A stretch of DNA of 11,868 bases from an uncultured Blautia sp. Lineage in GTDB: Bacteria; Bacillota; Clostridia; Lachnospirales; Lachnospiraceae. The position numbers were made by a program, and so were the translations under genes. Positions 1 to 7,006 of this stretch are shown here, in pieces; position 1 is the first letter of the stretch, and each line of letters opens with the position of its first letter. The notes under the pieces were generated by a model. The model saw only the letters and a list, made by a program, of their open reading frames with translations. It had not been told where the DNA came from and searched no databases. Location of the stretch: positions 1 through 11,868 of the forward strand of contig UQMI01000074.1 in assembly GCA_900542045.1 (NCBI GenBank). Reading direction: 5' to 3'.

Positions 1-89
1 AGACTAAAATCTACTTTTACCTATTCAAAGTGGAAATAAACTTTTCACTTCAGGCTTACAAATAATTTCTAAAAATTACCCAAAAGCAG
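1..89. other. AT-rich intergenic stretch with one imperfect hairpin
   Basis: No gene is visible here. The bases are strongly AT-rich compared with the coding DNA downstream. The only structure seen is a 9-bp stem with one G-U pair (28-36 with 42-50, loop 37-41). No clear T-run follows it on either strand, so it is not called a terminator. It could be the tail of an upstream regulatory region that lies outside the window. Confidence 0.4.
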
Positions 90-117
90 TTGACGATATT
101 TCAAAATCTGCTATAAT
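90..117 (+). promoter_or_regulatory. Sigma-A type promoter of rpsU
   Basis: A -35 box TTGACG (90-95) and a perfect -10 box TATAAT (112-117) are separated by 16 bp. A TG dinucleotide at 109-110 makes an extended -10. Transcription should begin near 123-125, leaving a leader of about 70 nt before the rpsU start codon. The near-consensus boxes fit a highly expressed ribosomal protein gene. Confidence 0.88.
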
Positions 118-122
118 ATCTT

Positions 123-181
123 TTGTGCAATAAAAATACCCATACAGTTGTATTTAAGCACAATCTACAACTGGAGGGAGG
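123..181 (+). promoter_or_regulatory. Structured rpsU 5' leader with two alternative folds
   Basis: Two exclusive pairings are visible. Fold A pairs TTGTGC (123-128) with GCACAA (158-163) and encloses a smaller stem AAATAC (134-139) with GTATTT (150-155). Fold B is a perfect 8-bp stem CAGTTGTA (145-152) with TACAACTG (166-173), whose 3' arm abuts the purine-rich Shine-Dalgarno region (173-186). Segment 150-152 is used by both folds, so only one can form. Control of rpsU translation, for example by S21 itself, is an inference; I do not recognise a known leader family. Confidence 0.45.
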
Positions 182-195
182 TTAGGTGTGAGTCT

Positions 196-372
196 ATGTC
201 AAATGTAATCGTAAAAGAGAACGAGACTTTAGATAGCGCTCTTCGCAGATTCAAGCGCAGCTGTGCCAAAGCAGGCATTCAGCAGGAGATTCGTAAAAGA
301 GAGCATTACGAGAAACCAAGTGTTCGCCGTAAGAAAAAATCTGAAGCAGCCAGAAAACGTAAATATAATTAA
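196..372 (+). CDS. rpsU: 30S ribosomal protein S21
   Basis: The 58-residue product is S21, a small basic protein of the 30S subunit platform that helps translation initiation. The N-terminal part matches the S21 family pattern (conserved ENE and LRRFKR segments), and the C-terminal third is a lysine/arginine-rich tail ([15 protein letters not shown]) that contacts 16S rRNA. The length is typical for Firmicutes. The ATG at 196 is chosen because it begins the conserved [10 protein letters not shown] sequence; the open frame extends upstream to a TTG at 148, but those 16 codons overlap the leader hairpin and are not family-like. The Shine-Dalgarno region is the purine run at 173-186, with the TTAGGTG part 7 nt from the start. 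The gene is monocistronic by appearance, with its own promoter and terminator. Confidence 0.97.
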   Translation: MSNVIVKENETLDSALRRFKRSCAKAGIQQEIRKREHYEKPSVRRKKKSEAARKRKYN

Positions 373-380
373 TTGTGCGC

Positions 381-411
381 AAAAAACCCTGTCCCATGGC
401 CAGGGTTTTTT
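381..411 (+). terminator. Rho-independent terminator after rpsU
   Basis: Eight bases after the rpsU stop codon, AAAAAACCCTG (381-391) pairs perfectly with CAGGGTTTTTT (401-411) around a 9-nt loop. The A-run and T-run flank a GC-rich core, so the hairpin can work in both directions. It separates rpsU from the next gene, although no clear promoter is seen between it and that gene, so some read-through is possible. Confidence 0.9.
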
Positions 412-443
412 AACTATGTGACACCTTATGGGAGACCAATTTT

Positions 444-2072
444 GTGAAAATGGAAAAATACCACCTGCAGGAGAACCTGCAGGAAAAAATACAGACAATT
501 AAGCCCAAAATTGATGAAATGAAGCCGAAAAATGTGCCGAAGAAACTGATCCGTCTGGTGTTCAGCCGGGTATTTTTTGTGGCTTTTGCATTGCTGCTGC
601 AGCTGATCTGGCTGCTGGCCATGGCACTGCTGCTGAACAGTGTCTCCAAATACATCAGTTTTGCGGTCAGTGCCCTGACGCTGATTGCGGTTCTGTGGCT
701 GGTGAACAAGCGGATCAATCCTTCCTACAAGCTGGCCTGGACCATACTGATTCTGGCATTTCCGGTGATCGGTTTTTATCTGTATGTGTTTTTCGGCAAA
801 TCCAGAGTGGCTACAGCCATGGAGCGGAATTACGAGCAGGCCCGGGAAGAGGCCCGGGGATACCTGCAGGAAAGCCATGCGGTGCGGGAGGCTCTGGGAA
901 AGACGGATTCCTGTCTGGCTACCCAGTCCAAATACATCCGGGACACATCAGGATTTCCCCTGAAGGATAATACAATGGTGAAATATTATCCCCTGGGAGA
1001 CGACTGGTTTCCGGATCTGGTGGAGGCGCTGCAAAGTGCGGAGCATTTTATTTTTCTGGAATATTTCATCATCAACGATGGTCTGGTCTGGCAGACGGTT
1101 CTGGGGATCCTGGAGGAAAAGGCTGCTCAGGGAGTGGATGTACGGCTGATCTATGATGATTTCGGATGCATTACCACGCTGCCCCATCACTTCTACAAGG
1201 AACTGCAGAAGAAGGGAATCCAGTGTGCTGCCTTTAATCCGTTTCTGCCCCTTTTGAACGTGATCCTCAATAACCGTGACCACAGGAAGGTCTGTGTGGT
1301 AGACGGCCATACGGGATTCACCGGAGGCACCAACCTGGCGGACGAATACATCAACCATGTGGTGCGGTTCGGACACTGGAAGGACACGGCCATCCGTCTG
1401 TATGGAGCCGGTGTCTGGGGACTGACCGCCATGTTCCTGGAAATGTGGGAAGTTATCACCCGTGTACACAGTGACTATCCCAATTATATGCCCCATGTAT
1501 ACCATCCCGGACCCTTCGAGGGTGAGGGCTTTGTGCAGCCGTACTGCGATACGCCTCTGGATAACGAGGTGCTGGGCGAAAATATTTATCTGAACATGAT
1601 CAACCGGGCGGAAAAATATGTCTATATCTGTACGCCTTATCTGATCATAGACAACGAAATGATGACTGCCCTTTGTCTGGCTTCCAAAAGCGGTGTGGAT
1701 GTGCGGATCATGACGCCGGGAATTCCGGATAAGAAAATGGTCTTTCTGCTGACGCAGTCTTATTACGCGCAGCTGGTGGAGGCAGGGGTGAAGATCTATG
1801 AATATCTGCCGGGATTTCTTCACGCCAAGTCCTTTGTCTGTGACGACAAGGCGGCGATCGTGGGAACCATCAACATGGATTACCGGAGCCTTTACCTGCA
1901 TTTTGAGAATGGTGTCTGGATGTGTCAGAACCAGGCGGTTATGGATATCAAAAAGGATTATATGGAAACACTGAAAAAATGCAGGCGGATCTCACTGGGC
2001 TTCTGCAAAAACAGAAATATTGTGGTGCGGGGGCTGCAGAGCGTCCTGCGTCTGTTTGCGCCTCTTCTGTAA
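444..2072 (+). CDS. cls: Cardiolipin synthase (phospholipase D family)
   Basis: The 542-residue membrane protein should condense two phosphatidylglycerols into cardiolipin and glycerol at the cytoplasmic membrane. Both HKD (phospholipase D) motifs are intact: H280-K282-D287 in HRKVCVVD and H460-K462-D467 in HAKSFVCD, each followed by the usual small-residue segment (GFTGGTN, AIVGTINMDYRS). Three hydrophobic segments lie at about 40-66, 70-88 and 97-118, one more than the usual two, after a charged N-terminal stretch of about 38 residues. The GTG at 444 is chosen because GGGAG (430-434) is 9 nt upstream; an in-frame ATG two codons later is the alternative. The gene lies just past the rpsU terminator, and its stop codon sits in the loop of a small 6-bp hairpin (2061-2078). 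The Cls assignment is firm; exact substrate preference is not shown. Confidence 0.95.
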   Translation: MKMEKYHLQENLQEKIQTIKPKIDEMKPKNVPKKLIRLVFSRVFFVAFALLLQLIWLLAMALLLNSVSKYISFAVSALTLIAVLWLVNKRINPSYKLAWTILILAFPVIGFYLYVFFGKSRVATAMERNYEQAREEARGYLQESHAVREALGKTDSCLATQSKYIRDTSGFPLKDNTMVKYYPLGDDWFPDLVEALQSAEHFIFLEYFIINDGLVWQTVLGILEEKAAQGVDVRLIYDDFGCITTLPHHFYKELQKKGIQCAAFNPFLPLLNVILNNRDHRKVCVVDGHTGFTGGTNLADEYINHVVRFGHWKDTAIRLYGAGVWGLTAMFLEMWEVITRVHSDYPNYMPHVYHPGPFEGEGFVQPYCDTPLDNEVLGENIYLNMINRAEKYVYICTPYLIIDNEMMTALCLASKSGVDVRIMTPGIPDKKMVFLLTQSYYAQLVEAGVKIYEYLPGFLHAKSFVCDDKAAIVGTINMDYRSLYLHFENGVWMCQNQAVMDIKKDYMETLKKCRRISLGFCKNRNIVVRGLQSVLRLFAPLL

Positions 2073-2097
2073 AAGAGGTCATGTTTCTGTCATATAT

Positions 2098-2147
2098 CGG
2101 GGTACTTCCGGCTAAAATGTTAGTAAGAAGAGTTCGGGAGTACCCTG
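2098..2147 (+). promoter_or_regulatory. Hairpin sequestering the dacF ribosome binding site
   Basis: An almost continuous 14-bp stem, with three G-U wobbles and no bulges, pairs 2098-2111 with 2134-2147 around a 22-nt loop. The core arms are GGGTACTTCCG (2100-2110) and CGGGAGTACCC (2135-2145). The Shine-Dalgarno GGGAG (2136-2140) lies wholly within the 3' arm and the stem ends at the base before the ATG. The likely role is control of dacF translation, if the transcript includes both arms. There is no T-run, so it is not a terminator. A DNA-level operator is the alternative. Confidence 0.55.
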
Positions 2148-3491
2148 ATGTTACGATTGCGGAAGATTGGTTGTATTGGATTGGCCCTGCTCTTATGCCT
2201 CCATGGGAGCCTGTATGCCGTACAGGCAGATGAGCTGTGGAAGCCGGCGGAAGAGGAGTCCCGGGAGACAGACGCATCTGCGGGTATAGAAGATGCTCAG
2301 GAGACAGATGCATCTGCGGGTATAGAAGAGTCCCGGGAGACAGACGCGTCTGCGGGCATAGAAGAGAGCCGGGAAACGGCTGCGGCTGCCGGGTCGGAAG
2401 AGCTGATCGCATCTCCCTGTGGGGTTCTCATGGAAGCCAGTACGGGAGAGATCATTTACGAGAAGGACAAAGATGTCCGGCGCAGCCCGGCCAGCATTAC
2501 CAAAATCATGACCCTGCTGCTGATCTACGATGCACTGGCTCAGGGAAATCTGACCATGGAGGAAGAAGTGACCACCAGCGCATATGCCAAGTCCATGGGC
2601 GGTTCCCAGGTGTATCTGGAAGAAGGGGAGAAGCAGACGGTGGAGACCCTGATCAAATGCATCGTCATCGCATCCGGAAACGATGCCAGTGTGGCTATGG
2701 CAGAACACCTGAAGGGCAGTGAAGGGGAGTTCGTGAAGGCCATGAACGAAAGGGCGGCGGGACTGGGGATGGTCAATACGCATTTTGAGGACTGCTGCGG
2801 GCTTACAGATTCGGAGAATCATTATACGACAGCAGAAGATGTGGCGATCATGTCCCGGGAGCTGGTAAATACATATCCGCAGGTCCTGGAATATTCGTCC
2901 ATATGGATGGATACTATTTTTCATGAAACGAACCGGGGAACCAGTGAATTCGGTCTGACCAACACCAATAAACTGCTGCGGAGCTATGACGGCTGTGTGG
3001 GCCTGAAGACCGGCAGCACCAGCGCGGCAAAATACTGTGTTTCCGCAGTGGCGGTCCGGGATGACATTACGCTGATCAGTGTGGTCATGGGGGCACCGGA
3101 TTATAAAGTCCGGTTCAATGACGCAGCCGTACTTCTGAATTATGGCTTTGGCAGATGCAGTCTTTATACTGATGAGAATCAGGAGATCCCGGAACCGGTG
3201 ACAGTCAGACAGGGCAAAAAAGAAACGGCCGCCTGCGCCTATGAAGGGCCTTTCCGGTATCTGGATGTATCGGGAAATCCGGTGGAAGGCGTGGAGAAAA
3301 AGGTCATGCTGCCGAAAGAAGTCACTGCGCCTGTGAAGGCGGGAGATGTGGCCGGCAAGGCAGTGTATTATCTGAACGGCAAAGAGATCGGCCAGGCGAG
3401 GATCCTCTACCAGGAGGATGTGGAGAAGGCCGGCTACGCTGATTATCTGAAGAAAGTCTGGGAAAAACTCACGGCTGCTGACAGTGCGTGA
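2148..3491 (+). CDS. dacF: D-Ala-D-Ala carboxypeptidase, DacF type (peptidase S11)
   Basis: The 447-residue exported penicillin-binding protein removes the terminal D-Ala from peptidoglycan pentapeptides, limiting cross-linking. It has a signal peptide (basic MLRLRK, hydrophobic core 7-24, likely cleavage after A27), a low-complexity linker of four 12-residue repeats (37-84), the S11 catalytic domain with S116-x-x-K119, S176-G-N178 and K287-T-G289, and a beta-rich PBP5-like C-terminal domain ending in a possible amphipathic membrane-binding helix (YLKKVWEKL). All catalytic residues are present. The start ATG has GGGAG 7 nt upstream, inside a hairpin. The gene lies 75 bp after cls, and the next gene begins about 46 bp past its stop. 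Gene symbol is by family resemblance; other low-molecular-weight PBPs of the same family are possible. A second paralogue lies at the end of the window. Confidence 0.94.
   Translation: MLRLRKIGCIGLALLLCLHGSLYAVQADELWKPAEEESRETDASAGIEDAQETDASAGIEESRETDASAGIEESRETAAAAGSEELIASPCGVLMEASTGEIIYEKDKDVRRSPASITKIMTLLLIYDALAQGNLTMEEEVTTSAYAKSMGGSQVYLEEGEKQTVETLIKCIVIASGNDASVAMAEHLKGSEGEFVKAMNERAAGLGMVNTHFEDCCGLTDSENHYTTAEDVAIMSRELVNTYPQVLEYSSIWMDTIFHETNRGTSEFGLTNTNKLLRSYDGCVGLKTGSTSAAKYCVSAVAVRDDITLISVVMGAPDYKVRFNDAAVLLNYGFGRCSLYTDENQEIPEPVTVRQGKKETAACAYEGPFRYLDVSGNPVEGVEKKVMLPKEVTAPVKAGDVAGKAVYYLNGKEIGQARILYQEDVEKAGYADYLKKVWEKLTAADSA
2256..2399 (+). repeat. Four in-frame 36-bp tandem repeats in dacF
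   Basis: Four contiguous 36-bp units (2256-2291, 2292-2327, 2328-2363, 2364-2399) each encode 12 residues with the pattern ESRETDASAGIE. Units 1 and 3 differ at only two synonymous third positions, unit 2 has three amino-acid changes, and unit 4 is the most diverged (TAAAAGSE). The acidic, Ser/Ala/Gly-rich peptide forms a spacer between the signal peptide and the catalytic domain, so copy number could vary without breaking the frame. Confidence 0.93.
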
Positions 3492-3537
3492 GTCTGAGAA
3501 AAAACGAGAAAGAAAAGTTACAGAAAAGGAAGAAAAA

Positions 3538-5274
3538 ATGGATACAAAACATAAGATTCGGAGTCTGTTTCAATATTACCGGCCCTATAAGGGGTTGTTT
3601 TTTGCAGACCTGTTTTTTGCGGTCATCGGGGCGGGAGTAACCCTGGTGATCCCGCTGCTGGTACGCTATATCACCGGCACCGTAGTCTACTTCCCGGTGG
3701 AAGAGGCTCTGGGGGTCATTCTGCGGATTGGACTGTTCATGCTGCTCCTGGTGGCAGTGCAGTTCTTCTGCAATTATTTTATCACGTATTACGGGCACAT
3801 GATGGGCGCTTATATAGAGCACGATATGCGCAATGAAATCTTCGGCCATTACCAGAAGCTGTCTTTTGCGTTCTATGACAACCAGAAAGTGGGACATCTG
3901 CTGTCCCGTATTACCAGCGATCTGTTTGATATCACGGAACTGCTGCATCACGGGCCGGAGGATCTGCTGATCTCTGCCATCAAGCTGTGCGGCGCTCTGG
4001 TAATCCTGGTGCAGATCAACTGGCGGATGGCCATGATTTCTCTGGGAATCGTGGCGGTGATGGCCGGTTACGCTGTTTTTTATAACAAGCGGATGAAGCA
4101 TGCCTATAAAATGAACCGGGTGCGGATCGCGGACATCAACAGCCAGATCGAAGACAGCCTGTCCGGTATCCGGGTAGTGAAATCTTTTGGAAATGAAAAC
4201 CAGGAGATGAAGAAATTTAAATCCGGCAACGCCCGGTTCGTGGAGGCAAAGCGCAGGACCTACCGTTATATGGCCGGTTATAATTCCGGTATGAACGCTT
4301 TTACGATCCTGATCACTGTGGCGTCTCTGGTGGCAGGGGCCTGTTTTATGACAGACGGATCTCTAAGCGCGTCGGATCTGGTAACCTTTCTTCTGTATAT
4401 CAATAATTTTACGGAGCCCGTGACCAAGCTGGTGAACTTTACAGAACAGTTCCAGAATGGATACAGCGGTTATGACCGGTTCCTGGAGATCATGGCCATA
4501 CAGCCGGATATCCAGGATGAACCGGATGCGGTATCCATGGACCGGGCAAAAGGAGAGATCGTGTTCGATCAGGTGTCCTTCCGGTACGAGGAAAATCAGG
4601 AGGAAGTTCTGTCTCATGTGAATCTGACAGTAAAAGCCGGTGAATATGTGGCTCTGGTGGGAAGTTCCGGGGCAGGGAAAACAACCCTTTGCAGCCTGAT
4701 CCCACGGTTCTACGATGTCAGCGAAGGCGCCATCTATCTGGACGGCGTGGATATCCGGCATATCCGTCTGAAAGATCTGCGCCGTCAGATTGGCATCGTC
4801 CAGCAGGATGTGTATCTGTTTGCCGGAACCATACTGGATAATATCCGTTACGGCAGGCCAGAGGCCTCCGATGAGGAAGTGATCGCGGCGGCCAGAGCTG
4901 CCAATGCCCATGATTTTATCATGGAGATGCCGGAGAATTATAATACAGATATCGGCCAGCGGGGCGTCAAGCTTTCCGGCGGCCAGAAGCAGAGGATCTC
5001 CATTGCCCGGGCATTTCTGAAAAATCCGCCGATTCTGATCCTGGATGAGGCTACATCGGCATTGGATAACCGGAGTGAACGGGTGGTGCAGGAGTCCCTG
5101 GAACGGCTGGCAAAGGACCGGACGACTTTCGTAATTGCCCACAGGCTGTCGACGATCCGGGGCGCCCAGCGGATCCTGGTGCTGACGGAAGAGGGGATCA
5201 CAGAAGAGGGAACCCACGAAGAGCTGATGAAGAAAAACGGTGTCTATGCCCAGCTCTGCAAAATGATACAGTAA
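3538..5274 (+). CDS. ABC transporter, fused permease and ATP-binding protein
   Basis: This 578-residue half-transporter has an N-terminal six-helix exporter domain (about 15-310) and a C-terminal nucleotide-binding domain with Walker A G375-SSGAGKTT, signature L479-SGGQ, Walker B ILILD503-E504 and switch histidine H535. The fold is that of MsbA/LmrA-type exporters of lipids, drugs or peptides. The substrate cannot be read from the sequence. No second half-transporter lies beside it, so a homodimer is likely. The ATG at 3538 is preferred because AAGGAAG (3526-3532) is 5 nt upstream and the MDTKHKIRSLFQYYRPYK start is typical; an in-frame GTG at 3484 would add 18 highly charged residues and overlap the end of dacF. 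Close spacing suggests cotranscription with dacF and perhaps cls, which would group it with envelope functions. Confidence 0.95.
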   Translation: MDTKHKIRSLFQYYRPYKGLFFADLFFAVIGAGVTLVIPLLVRYITGTVVYFPVEEALGVILRIGLFMLLLVAVQFFCNYFITYYGHMMGAYIEHDMRNEIFGHYQKLSFAFYDNQKVGHLLSRITSDLFDITELLHHGPEDLLISAIKLCGALVILVQINWRMAMISLGIVAVMAGYAVFYNKRMKHAYKMNRVRIADINSQIEDSLSGIRVVKSFGNENQEMKKFKSGNARFVEAKRRTYRYMAGYNSGMNAFTILITVASLVAGACFMTDGSLSASDLVTFLLYINNFTEPVTKLVNFTEQFQNGYSGYDRFLEIMAIQPDIQDEPDAVSMDRAKGEIVFDQVSFRYEENQEEVLSHVNLTVKAGEYVALVGSSGAGKTTLCSLIPRFYDVSEGAIYLDGVDIRHIRLKDLRRQIGIVQQDVYLFAGTILDNIRYGRPEASDEEVIAAARAANAHDFIMEMPENYNTDIGQRGVKLSGGQKQRISIARAFLKNPPILILDEATSALDNRSERVVQESLERLAKDRTTFVIAHRLSTIRGAQRILVLTEEGITEEGTHEELMKKNGVYAQLCKMIQ

Positions 5275-5276
5275 GG

Positions 5277-5321
5277 AAAAGATACCAGGGGCACAAGTCC
5301 AGAATCCGCCTGGCATCTTTT
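5277..5321 (+). terminator. Possible weak Rho-independent terminator after the ABC gene
   Basis: AAAAGATACCAGG (5277-5289) pairs with CCTGGCATCTTTT (5309-5321) with a single A-C mismatch and a 19-nt loop, starting 2 nt after the stop codon. The T-run is short (4) and the loop is large, so termination may be partial. No promoter was found between it and the next gene, which favours read-through. Confidence 0.5.
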
Positions 5322-5355
5322 GAGATCAATAACATGAAATTTAGGAGGAAATCTG

Positions 5356-6165
5356 GTGCAGGAGTTTCAATGGAAGACCTATCAACTGACTTCGCCGAAG
5401 ATACGGCAGGAATCCGGGACCATCCGTTTCTGCTTTCTGAGCGATCTGCATAACTCCGTGTTCGGAGAAGAGAACTGCAGACTGATCGAAGCGATCCATG
5501 CGCACAGACCGGACGGGATCCTGGTGGGGGGAGACATGATGATCAGCAAATCCCCCGTGCAGTTCTCCGTACCTTTCAGACTTTTGAGAGAGCTGGCGCG
5601 GGATTATCCGGTATGGTATGCTCTGGGAAACCACGAATACCGGCTGAAATACACACCCAACCGTTATACGGGGGAAGCCTATGCGCCCTACGAAGAGGAA
5701 CTGAAAAGCGCCGGCGTACATTTTCTGCATAATGAGCGGGACCGCATGGCCATCCGGGGAAGCCGGTTCGCTGTTTATGGACTGGAACTGGAACCGGATT
5801 ATTTTCGAAAGGTCCTGGCGCCGTCTCTGGAAGTGTCACATATACAAAAACTGCTGTCCAGTACGGCGCCGGACGAAGAGGAATACAGCATTTTGCTGGC
5901 CCACAGCCCCCGTTACGGCAAGACGTATTTCCGGTGGGGATGCGATCTGAATCTGTCAGGTCATTATCACGGCGGAATCTGGCGCTTCAGCAGGCATTAC
6001 GGTCTGGCGGCTCCACAGGATCTGCTGCTGCCCCGGTACTGCTGCGGGGATTTCAAGGAAAATGGAAAAACCCTTCTGGTCAGTGCCGGCCTGGGAGAAC
6101 ACACCCTGCCGCTGCGGATCAACAATCCCCGGGAAATCCTGGAAATTGCAATATCCAGAGGATAG
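5356..6165 (+). CDS. Calcineurin-like metallophosphoesterase
   Basis: The 269-residue protein is a binuclear-metal phosphoesterase of the calcineurin-like superfamily. All five metal-binding blocks are present in order: D30-x-H32 (SDLHN), G59-D60 (VGGD), G91-N-H93-E94, H183 (LLAHSP) and G202-H203-x-H205 (SGHYHGG). The order and spacing resemble the YaeI/YkuE-type phosphodiesterases, but this copy has no signal peptide or membrane segment, so it is probably cytoplasmic. The natural substrate cannot be deduced. The GTG at 5356 is well supported by AGGAGG (5343-5348) 7 nt upstream. It lies between the ABC gene and scpA, all on the same strand, without an obvious promoter of its own. Confidence 0.92.
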   Translation: MQEFQWKTYQLTSPKIRQESGTIRFCFLSDLHNSVFGEENCRLIEAIHAHRPDGILVGGDMMISKSPVQFSVPFRLLRELARDYPVWYALGNHEYRLKYTPNRYTGEAYAPYEEELKSAGVHFLHNERDRMAIRGSRFAVYGLELEPDYFRKVLAPSLEVSHIQKLLSSTAPDEEEYSILLAHSPRYGKTYFRWGCDLNLSGHYHGGIWRFSRHYGLAAPQDLLLPRYCCGDFKENGKTLLVSAGLGEHTLPLRINNPREILEIAISRG

Positions 6166-6191
6166 CCGCAGGGACTTTACGAAATCTTTCC

Positions 6192-6220
6192 TTGCCAAAT
6201 ACAGCAGTGGAAAGTAGAAT
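6192..6220 (+). promoter_or_regulatory. Predicted sigma-A promoter upstream of scpA
   Basis: TTGCCA (6192-6197) and TAGAAT (6215-6220) are separated by an ideal 17 bp, predicting a start near 6227 and a leader of about 27 nt before scpA. It would let scpAB and the following genes be transcribed independently of the envelope genes upstream. The match is good but not perfect, and is unsupported by other data. Confidence 0.55.
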
Positions 6221-6253
6221 AGACGTGTAGAAAAGGAAGGATAGGATGAAACT

Positions 6254-6994
6254 ATGGCAATTCCGGTGAAGCTGCCGGTGTTTGAAGGTCCTCTGGACCT
6301 TCTTCTGCACCTGATCGAGAAGAATAAGGTAGACATTTATGACATTCCCATTGTGGAGATCACAGACCAGTATATGGAATACATCCGCCAGATGGACCGG
6401 GAAGACCTGGGGGTCATGAGTGAATTTATGGTAATGGCTGCCACTTTGCTGGATATCAAGTGCAGGATGCTGCTGCCCCGTGAGGAAACAGAAGAAGGGG
6501 AAGAAGAAGACCCAAGAGCAGAGCTGGTTCAGAAGCTGCTGGAATATAAAATGTTCAAATACATATCGTATGAACTGCGGGACCGGATGGAAGACGCCGG
6601 CCAGAGCTTTTACCGCAAAGCCGCGATTCCTCCGGAAATCCGGGAATATCAGGAGCCGGTGGAGCCGGAAGAACTGCTGGCAGAGGTGTCTCTGCCGAAA
6701 CTGAAGGCTATTTTCCAGTCGGTTCTGCGCAGGCAGGAGGACAAGGTGGACCCTATCCGCAGCAAATTCGGGCGGATTGAAAAGGAAGAGGTGAGCCTGC
6801 CGGAGAAGATTGAGACAGTGAAGGAATATGCCCGTGACCACAGAAAGTTTTCTTTCCGGGATCTGCTGGAAAAGCAGAGCAGCAAGACACAGGTGATCGT
6901 CACCTTTCTTGCCATCCTGGAACTGATGAAGACCGGTGAGATCCGGATTTTCCAGGAGCATATTTTTGATGATATACAGATTGAGACCGTATAA
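6254..6994 (+). CDS. scpA: Segregation and condensation protein A (kleisin)
   Basis: The 246-residue kleisin bridges the two heads of the SMC dimer and binds ScpB, forming the ring complex that compacts and segregates the chromosome. The N-terminal hallmark FEGPLDLLLHLIEKNKVDIYDI (split here as FEGPLDLLLHL, residues 10-20, then IEKNKVDIYDI, 21-31) is the SMC-neck-binding helix region. A charged acidic middle (EETEEGEEEDPR) and a C-terminal winged helix (FLAILELMKTGEIRIFQ, near 217-233) complete the usual architecture and length. The ATG at 6254 fits the family start; AGG at 6243-6245 is about 8 nt away, while a stronger GGAAGG (6235-6240) is better spaced for an out-of-frame ATG at 6246 that opens only seven codons. 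scpB follows after 12 bp, the usual order. Confidence 0.97.
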   Translation: MAIPVKLPVFEGPLDLLLHLIEKNKVDIYDIPIVEITDQYMEYIRQMDREDLGVMSEFMVMAATLLDIKCRMLLPREETEEGEEEDPRAELVQKLLEYKMFKYISYELRDRMEDAGQSFYRKAAIPPEIREYQEPVEPEELLAEVSLPKLKAIFQSVLRRQEDKVDPIRSKFGRIEKEEVSLPEKIETVKEYARDHRKFSFRDLLEKQSSKTQVIVTFLAILELMKTGEIRIFQEHIFDDIQIETV

Positions 6995-7006
6995 GAAGGA
7001 GCAGAC

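Noticed and set aside
148..195. Upstream TTG start extending rpsU by 16 codons
   Set aside because: The extension overlaps the leader stem and Shine-Dalgarno region and is absent from the S21 family pattern, which begins at the ATG at 196.
948..1901. Long open frame on the minus strand opposite cls (317 codons)
   Set aside because: The plus strand encodes an unmistakable cardiolipin synthase here with both HKD motifs. The minus-strand product has no recognisable domain and is rich in His, Gln and Arg as expected for an antisense shadow of GC-rich codons.
2256..2399. Possible CRISPR array
   Set aside because: The 36-bp units are contiguous without spacers, keep the reading frame of dacF and encode a peptide repeat, so this is a coding tandem repeat.
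4363..5316. Long open frame on the minus strand opposite the ABC transporter (317 codons)
   Set aside because: It mirrors the ATPase domain, whose Walker A, signature and Walker B motifs are all intact on the plus strand; no ribosome binding site or family resemblance was seen for the antisense frame.
6119..6961. Open frame on the minus strand opposite scpA (280 codons)
   Set aside because: The plus strand encodes a complete ScpA. The antisense product is compositionally odd (Phe, His, Leu, Gln rich) and has no recognisable domain.
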